Assembly: GCF_013030945.1 (NCBI RefSeq)
Contig: NZ_JABBXF010000033.1
Coordinates: forward strand, 62,001 to 126,000
Reading direction: 5' to 3'
Source: Streptomyces morookaense
GTDB lineage: Bacteria > Actinomycetota > Actinomycetes > Streptomycetales > Streptomycetaceae
DNA length: 64,000 nt
In this document: one piece after another, positions 58,827 through 64,000 of the stretch
Layout of the letters: every line of letters starts with the position of its first letter
Position numbering within the stretch: the stretch's first letter is position 1
Translations under genes and position numbers: made by a program
Notes under the pieces: generated by a model
The model's input: only the letters and a program-made list of their open reading frames with translations
What the model was told of the DNA's origin: nothing
The model's database searches: none

Positions 58827-58975
58827 GGCCGATCGCGCAGTTCCCCGCGCCCCTGACGGGGCGCGATCTCGTGCCGGGTTCCGACTGCGCCCCGTCAGGG
58901 GCGCCGACCCGCACCCGAAGAACAAGCTGCGCCCCTTCAGGGGCGCGGGGAACTGCGCGACCCAGCCACCCACCG
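58827..58975. repeat. Cluster of intergenic palindromes
   Basis: Three partial copies: GATCGCGCAGTTCCCCGCGC-CCCTGACGGGGCGC (58828-58863), GCGCCCCGTCAGGGGCGC (58886-58903) and GCGCCCCTTCAGGGGCGC-GGGGAACTGCGCGA (58930-58962). They lie between converging genes. Confidence 0.75.
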
Positions 58976-59012
58976 GCCCGCACCCGAAGAACAGCCAGGG
59001 CGCCCCCGGCGA

Positions 59013-60290
59013 TCAGGCGCCGACGACCCGCAGCCGAGGCACCGGCACCACACCACCCCCGGCACCGCCCCCGCCGCCGGCACCGGCCCCGGCCCCGCCC
59101 CGCCCCAGCGCGGCCACCGTATGCGCAGCGGACGCCAACGTCACATGCCGGTGCCACCCCTTGTACGACCGCCCCGTGTAGTCCCGGATGCCCACCCGGT
59201 CCGCGATCTCCGCGAAGTCCCGGTCGACCCGCCGCGTCACCTTGCTCAGCTGCATCAGCGCAACCGGATGCAGCCCCGTCATGTCCGTGAGCCACAGCTC
59301 ACCCGGCGCGGACCGCCCCTGCTCCCACTCGCCGAGCAGCCGCAGATCCCCGACCCCCGCCCGCCGCACGGGCGGCGGCACCGGCACCGTCCGCACCCCG
59401 CGCACCGGCATCCGCACCCGGACGCCCGCCGCCAGGCTCGTCCGCAGCGTCTCGGCGGCGTCGTGGTCCGACCACAGGACGGGCCGCCGCATCCCGGCGG
59501 CCGCCGTCATGATCTGGTGCGCGGTGACGCCCTCCGTCCGGCACCCCGGCAGCGCCGGATCCGCGGCGGTGAGCCGCAACGTGCTGCCGATCCGGACCAG
59601 CCACGGCACCCCGGCCGCCCGCAACCGCCGCACCACGGCCCACGTGTCGGCCTCCGGCACATCCAGCACCACGGGCCGCACCGGCACGCCCCAGCCCGCC
59701 GTCTCCAGGAAGGCCGACGCCGCGCAGTCGCCCAGCGACTCGGGGCGGGCGCAGTCCGGAATGGCGGCCCGGGCGCGACGCGCGTCGTCCCGCAGCCAGT
59801 CGTCCGAGAGGTGCAGCCGCCAGTTGACGGGCGCGGCCATCTCCTCGGAGACGGCCCACACGCCCACCGCCTGCTGGGCGTTGAGCACCTGCCCGAGCGC
59901 CGGGAAGAACTTCCGGTCCACGCCGACGGAATGCCGGCCGCCCTTGGGAATCACCATCGGCCGCACCACCCACGCCTGCGGCGGCGCGCTGCGCAGCAGA
60001 TGCCGGACGAGTGCCCGGCGCACCGGATTCCAGTCCCAGATGGAACTGGAGATGAAATGGTGCATGCTCTGTTCGGTGGCCGGACCACCGATAATGGCGG
60101 CGATATTCCGGATCGACTTCCGGCCGTGCCCGCCGAGCAGTCCCTGCAGGTATTCCCGTCCCTTCCGGCGCTGGTCGCTCCTCGGCAGAGAGGCGAACAA
60201 CTCGGAACACAATTCGACGAGTACGGCGTCGTGGGCGCCGGCGTACTTCGGTGCTATGACATCGTCGGGATACAGGGCAGCACTGCTCAT
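59013..60290 (-). CDS. IS701-like transposase-derived protein, probably inactive
   Basis: 425 residues. The transposase fold is recognisable: QRRKGREYLQGLLGGHGRKSIRNIAAIIG...QSMHHFISSSIWDWNPVRRAL in the N-terminal part, PKGGRHSVGVDRKFFPALGQVLNAQQAVGV...PVNWRLHLSDDWL in the RNase H-like part. Active IS701 enzymes have Asp-Asp before the Pro-Lys-x-Gly block; here the sequence is VVRPMVIPKGGRHS, so the first catalytic Asp appears lost. No terminal inverted repeats or target duplication are visible around it, and the C-terminus is Gly/Ala-rich low complexity. This domesticated form recurs near actinobacterial biosynthetic clusters and might act in regulation. Confidence 0.8.
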   Translation of the reverse strand: MSSAALYPDDVIAPKYAGAHDAVLVELCSELFASLPRSDQRRKGREYLQGLLGGHGRKSIRNIAAIIGGPATEQSMHHFISSSIWDWNPVRRALVRHLLRSAPPQAWVVRPMVIPKGGRHSVGVDRKFFPALGQVLNAQQAVGVWAVSEEMAAPVNWRLHLSDDWLRDDARRARAAIPDCARPESLGDCAASAFLETAGWGVPVRPVVLDVPEADTWAVVRRLRAAGVPWLVRIGSTLRLTAADPALPGCRTEGVTAHQIMTAAAGMRRPVLWSDHDAAETLRTSLAAGVRVRMPVRGVRTVPVPPPVRRAGVGDLRLLGEWEQGRSAPGELWLTDMTGLHPVALMQLSKVTRRVDRDFAEIADRVGIRDYTGRSYKGWHRHVTLASAAHTVAALGRGGAGAGAGGGGGAGGGVVPVPRLRVVGA

Positions 60291-60576
60291 TGCAATTCCT
60301 GTCTCGGCTGATCGGCAAGCGGCTCGAAGCTGACTCCTCCACACTGCCCGCCATGACCGCCCGGTGCCCAGGTGCATGTGCCACCTTCGTGCCGGGTCCG
60401 GTGGTGGACGAACCACCACCGGAAGTTCCGCCCGGTACCGCCGACTTGACTGACTACGGCCCGCACCGCCATTGCATCTGGAGTTCCGCGGAACCACTGC
60501 ATAGCTTCCTCCCGGAAACGGCCGGAACACGGCCGGTACGTGGCCGGAAATGGCATGGACGACGGGAAAGTTGCCA

Positions 60577-62082
60577 GTGATCAGCAGACGTTCGATCGTC
60601 AGGGCCGGTGCGGCCGGCAGCCTGGCGGCGGGTGCCGCGGCGCTCGGCGCCACCGCCTTCGCGGGCAGCCCCGCCGTGCCGTGGGCCCGGCTCCGCGAGC
60701 GGCTGGGCGGCCGCCTGGTGCTGCCGGCCGACCCCGGCTACGGGGTGGCCAAACAGCTGCAACTGGCCCAGTACGACACGGTGAACCCGCAGGCGGTGGC
60801 GTACTGCACGACGAACACCGACGTCGAGGCGTGCATCCGCTTCGCGCAGGAACACGGCCTGGCCACCGCCGCCCGCAGCGGCGGCCACAGCTTCGCGGGC
60901 TACTCGACGACCCCGGGCCTGGTCGTCGACGTGTCGCGGCTCGACTCGGTGCGCGTGGACCGCTCCACGGTCCGGCTGGGCCCGGGCTGCCAGGGCGTGG
61001 ACGTGGTGACGGCGCTGGACCGGCACGGCATCCAGGTCGCGGGCGGCACCTGCCCGACCGTGGCCGCCGGCGGCTGGCTGCTGGGCGGCGGACTCGGGCC
61101 GCACGCACGGAAGTTCGGCATGGGCTGCGACCGCCTGGTCTCGGCCCGGGTCGTCCTGGCGGACGGCCGCACGGTGTGCGCCTCGGAGCACGAGAACGCG
61201 GACCTGTTCTGGGCGCTGCGCGGCGGGGGCGGCGGCAACTTCGGCATCGTCACGGAGTACGAGGTGCGCCCGACGCAGCTGCCCTCGATGGTCGTCTTCA
61301 CCCTCGTGCTGCCGTGGCGGGCCGCACCGGAGGCGGTCGAGGCGTGGCAGCAGTGGATCGCGGCGGCGCCGGTGGAGCTGGCGTCGGAGCTCACGGTCCA
61401 GCTGGACACCGGTTCCGGTGCGGAGCCGTCGGTCCAGGTGAGCGGCACCTACGCGGGCCCGCAGGCGGCGGCCGACGCCCTGCTGGACCGCCTGGTCGCC
61501 GCGGCCGGCGCACAGCCGGTGAGCCGTGAATCGGCCGAACTCCCCTACCGCGCCGGGATGATGAGGGTCTTCGGCTGCGCCGACCGCACCGTGGACCAGT
61601 GCCACCGGGTCGGCTGGTCGCCCCGGGCGCAGTTGCCGCGCGACCACTTCGTGACGGGCCGGAACCTCTTCTTCACGCGCCCGTGGGGCCGGCGGGCCAC
61701 CACGGAGGCGCTGGCGGCCTTCGCGGCGGACGTCCGGCCGGGCCAGTTCCGGTTCCTGGGCTTCTTCGCGTACGGCGGGGAGACCGGTGCGCCGGCGCCG
61801 GAGGCGACCGCGTTCGTCCACCGGGACGTGCTCTTCGAGGCGGACTACCAGCTGGGCCTGACGGCACCGGACGGCGCCCGCGACGCCGCCCAGGCCTGGG
61901 TGGACCGCGGCTACGCGGCGATCGCCCCGTACTCGAACGGCGGCTCGTACCAGAACTACATGGACCCGGCGCTGCGCGGCTGGCGGGAGGCGTACTACGG
62001 CCGGAACTATCCGCGTCTCCAGGCGGTGAAGCGGGCGTACGACCCGTACGGCTTCTTCCGCTTCGCGCAGGGAGTCGACTGA
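60577..62082 (+). CDS. Tat-exported BBE-type FAD-linked oxidase
   Basis: 501 residues. Twin-arginine signal: VISRRSIVRAGAAGSLAAGAAALGATAFAGSPA (residues 1-33), so the folded flavoprotein is exported. FAD_binding_4: TAARSGGHSFAGYSTTPGLVVDVS with flavin His, GGTCPTVAAGGWLLGGGLG with the Cys of bicovalent enzymes a few residues before the usual place, and RGGGGGNFGIVTEYEV. The BBE tail is NYMDPALRGWREAYYGRNYPRLQAVKRAYDPYGFFRFAQGVD. GTG 60577 is chosen because GGGAAAG precedes it; ATG 60550 in frame is possible. Late oxidative tailoring outside the cell is likely. Confidence 0.88.
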   Translation: MISRRSIVRAGAAGSLAAGAAALGATAFAGSPAVPWARLRERLGGRLVLPADPGYGVAKQLQLAQYDTVNPQAVAYCTTNTDVEACIRFAQEHGLATAARSGGHSFAGYSTTPGLVVDVSRLDSVRVDRSTVRLGPGCQGVDVVTALDRHGIQVAGGTCPTVAAGGWLLGGGLGPHARKFGMGCDRLVSARVVLADGRTVCASEHENADLFWALRGGGGGNFGIVTEYEVRPTQLPSMVVFTLVLPWRAAPEAVEAWQQWIAAAPVELASELTVQLDTGSGAEPSVQVSGTYAGPQAAADALLDRLVAAAGAQPVSRESAELPYRAGMMRVFGCADRTVDQCHRVGWSPRAQLPRDHFVTGRNLFFTRPWGRRATTEALAAFAADVRPGQFRFLGFFAYGGETGAPAPEATAFVHRDVLFEADYQLGLTAPDGARDAAQAWVDRGYAAIAPYSNGGSYQNYMDPALRGWREAYYGRNYPRLQAVKRAYDPYGFFRFAQGVD

Positions 62083-62187
62083 CGCGGAGCGGGCTGCCCG
62101 CCCGGGCGGTAAGGTGCATTTCGGGACGTTCCGGACAGTCACCAGCGCCCCGAAGGGGCGCGAAGACACCCCAAGGGCAGGGCATCC

Positions 62188-64000
62188 ATGGACTCGCACA
62201 ACGGCCTCCGCTTCCATCTGCTCGGCCCCGTACGCGCCGAGCACCACGGCCATCCCCTCCCCGTCGGCTCCCCCGTCCAGCGCGCGGTCCTCGCCGTGCT
62301 GCTCCTCGGCGGCCGGCCCACGACCACCCGTGAACTCGCCGCGGCCCTCTGGGGCGACACACTCCCCGAGGGCGCAGGCCGGACCCTGCGCACCTGCATC
62401 TCCCGCCTGCGCGCCACCCTCGGCGAGGACGTCCTGCGCTCGGAGAACGGCGCCTGGTCACTGCGGACGAGCCCGGAGGCCCTCGACGCCACCGTCTTCG
62501 ACGCGCACCGTGCCGCGGCCGCCGCCGCCCGCGAGGCCGGCGACCTGGCCACCGCCCGGGAGCGGCTCGGTGCCGCCCTCGCCCTGTGGGAGGGCGGCAC
62601 CGCCCTGGCCGGCCTCCCGGGCCCGTACGCCGAGCAGGAGCGGGCCCGGCTCGACGACCTCCACGCCGCCGCCCGCGAGGACCTGCTCGACTGCGCCATC
62701 GCCGCGGGCGAACACGCCGAGACCGTCGCCGACCTGCGCGCGCTGGTCGCCGACCACCCGCTGCGCGAACGCCCGCGCGCCCTGCTCATGCTCGCCCTGG
62801 ACCGCAGCGGCCGGCAGGCGGAGGCGCTGGCCGTCTTCGACGCCGCCCCGGAGCCGGGCCCCGGGCTCACCCGCCTGCGCGACCGGATCCTCGCGGGCGA
62901 CGGCACCCTCTCGGCCCCGGCGCCCGGCACGCCCGCGGGCGCCGCTCCGGACGGGCTCCCGCCCGATATACGGGACTTCACCGGCCGCGAGGAACTCCTC
63001 GCACGCATCAAGGACGCATCGGCGCGCGGCCCCGTCGCCCTCACCGGCCCCGCGGGCGTCGGCAAGACCACCCTGGCCGTCCACGCGGCCCACGCCCTCC
63101 GGCACGCCCACCCCGACGGCCTGCTCCACCTGGACCTGCGCGGCACCGACCCCGCCCCGGTCGACGCGGCCACCGCCCTGGCCCAGCTGCTGCACGCGCT
63201 CGGCGTCGACCAACAGGCCGTCCCGGAAAGCGAGGAGCACCGCACGGCCCTCTACCGCTCCCTGCTGCACGGCCGCCGCGCCCTCGTCCTCCTGGACGAC
63301 GCCCGCGACGCGGAGCAGCTGCGCCCCCTCCTCCCCGACTCCCCCGGCTGCACCGTCCTGATCACCAGCAGCACCCCGCTCGACGAGGGCATCCCCGTAC
63401 CCCCGCTGACCGGTGCGGAGGCCCTCCACATGCTGGAGACGATCGCGGGCCGCCCGTGCCCCGACGCGGCCGCCGTCCTGGAGTCCTGCGCGGGACTGCC
63501 CCTGACGGTGCGCATCGCGGCCGGACTTGTGCCGCTGCCGGCCGGTGGCGCGGACGTCCTGCACGCCGCGTACGACGCACTGGACCCCGAACAGGCCCGC
63601 GCCTTCCGGCTGCTGGCACTGGCCGACGCCCCGTCCTTCGACACGGCGACGGCGGCCGCCGTCCTGGACACCGACGCCCGGGCGGCGGCCGCCCTCACGA
63701 ACTCCCTCGCGGAGGCAGGCCTGTTGCAGCCCGTGGCCCCGGACCGGCACCGCCACCACGACCTGCTGAAGTCCTTCGCCCGCCTGCAGAGCGAGCACAC
63801 CGACAGTCCGCCGGTCCGTGACGCCGCGCTGCTGCGCCTGCTGGACCACCACCTGGCCACCGCGGCGAACGCGCTGCTGCACCACCGCCCGGACAGCCCC
63901 GTCCCCCGGCATGTGCGCCGTCCCTCCGTCGCGGGGCAGCCCCTCCACGACAAGGCCGCCGCGGCCGGCTGGCTGCGCGACGCCCACCCGCACCTGCTCG
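62188..64000 (+). CDS. AfsR/SARP-type regulator with NB-ARC ATPase domain (3' end outside window)
   Basis: At least 604 residues, translated directly to the end of the window without a stop. The OmpR-like DNA-binding part is residues 5-95 (RFHLLGPVRAEHHGH...RTLRTCISRLRATLG). The activation domain runs about 100-240 (TVFDAHRAAAAAAREAGD...VADLRALVADHPLRERPRALLMLALDRSGRQAEAL). The NB-ARC begins about 265, with Walker A GPAGVGKTTLAVHA near 287 and Walker B RALVLLDDARD. Such large SARPs act as ATP-dependent cluster activators. It stands behind the FAD-linked oxidase gene and may govern this side of the locus. Confidence 0.9.
   Translation, partial: MDSHNGLRFHLLGPVRAEHHGHPLPVGSPVQRAVLAVLLLGGRPTTTRELAAALWGDTLPEGAGRTLRTCISRLRATLGEDVLRSENGAWSLRTSPEALDATVFDAHRAAAAAAREAGDLATARERLGAALALWEGGTALAGLPGPYAEQERARLDDLHAAAREDLLDCAIAAGEHAETVADLRALVADHPLRERPRALLMLALDRSGRQAEALAVFDAAPEPGPGLTRLRDRILAGDGTLSAPAPGTPAGAAPDGLPPDIRDFTGREELLARIKDASARGPVALTGPAGVGKTTLAVHAAHALRHAHPDGLLHLDLRGTDPAPVDAATALAQLLHALGVDQQAVPESEEHRTALYRSLLHGRRALVLLDDARDAEQLRPLLPDSPGCTVLITSSTPLDEGIPVPPLTGAEALHMLETIAGRPCPDAAAVLESCAGLPLTVRIAAGLVPLPAGGADVLHAAYDALDPEQARAFRLLALADAPSFDTATAAAVLDTDARAAAALTNSLAEAGLLQPVAPDRHRHHDLLKSFARLQSEHTDSPPVRDAALLRLLDHHLATAANALLHHRPDSPVPRHVRRPSVAGQPLHDKAAAAGWLRDAHPHLL

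Noticed and set aside
58828..58962. CRISPR-like array formed by repeated GCGCCCC hairpins
   Set aside because: Repeats are palindromic, unequal in length and spacing, in mixed orientation, and match the dispersed Streptomyces intergenic repeat; no cas genes occur.
59013..60290. Active insertion sequence
   Set aside because: No terminal inverted repeats or target-site duplication are visible around the gene, and the first catalytic Asp appears missing.
60287..60556. 89-residue open frame on the minus strand, ending in ATGA overlap with the IS701-like gene
   Set aside because: The overlap is suggestive, but codon use lacks the strong G/C third-position bias of its neighbours, no ribosome binding site or recognisable family is seen, and the region looks like a normal leader.

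Overview
The window is a high-GC actinobacterial chromosome segment, almost certainly Streptomyces. The signs are strong G/C bias at third codon positions, ATGA/GTGA-coupled operons, a TipA-type MerR regulator, SARP and AfsR-type regulators, gamma-butyrolactone (AfsA/ArpA) genes, DUF397/XRE pairs, and the conserved upp - tadA - tRNA-Ser neighbourhood. About 62 protein genes (one partial at each end, one disrupted) and one tRNA can be supported.

Layout. 0-8.7 kb holds ordinary genes: a VC0807-like membrane protein, a sensor kinase/response regulator pair, a baeRF protein, a HhH-GPD repair gene broken by a small palindromic element, a glycosyltransferase coupled to a TipA-like regulator, and a LysR gene beside a 4-oxalocrotonate tautomerase gene. 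8.8-20.9 kb is a compact type II PKS-like cluster: active KS, degenerate KS (CLF-like), ACP, KASIII-like protein, FabG-type reductase, FAD monooxygenase, SARP, phosphopantetheinyl transferase, MFS exporter, aldo-keto reductase, an AfsA-family protein and a HAD phosphatase. 21-24.3 kb is core (LytR_C protein, upp, tadA, tRNA-Ser-CGA). 24.3-29.1 kb is a gamma-butyrolactone signalling island: two TetR receptors, AfsA, a reductase and a two-component pair, with four related operator-like boxes in the promoters. 29.4-32.1 kb encodes a family 2 encapsulin shell with an inserted cNMP-binding-like domain, overlapping its likely cargo, a SufS-type cysteine desulfurase.

34.4-51.2 kb is the most interesting part. 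One four-gene coupled operon encodes an SRPBCC protein, an AMP-ligase, a CreE/FzmM-like flavoprotein and a CreD/FzmL-like lyase, i.e. the aspartate-nitrosuccinate route to nitrous acid plus a candidate diazotase. A second operon encodes WrbA, class II DAHP synthase, an EntA-like SDR, PhzD, PhzE, a second AMP-ligase of the same type and an aromatic hydroxylase, i.e. chorismate to 3-hydroxyanthranilate. The two together predict enzymatic diazotization of a hydroxyanthranilate. No NRPS or PKS is linked to it, so the product is probably a small aryl-diazonium/diazo compound or a coupling partner for another molecule. An RsrR-like Rrf2 sensor gene follows directly.

51.9-64 kb carries accessory genes that may belong to the same locus: MocR regulator, AhpD-like protein, MFS exporter, two BBE-type FAD-linked oxidases (one Tat-exported), a GAF-PucR regulator, an IS701-like protein whose first catalytic Asp appears lost, and a large AfsR-type SARP running off the end. 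Streptomyces-type palindromic repeats (GCGCAGTTCCCCGCGCCCC family) mark most operon boundaries.
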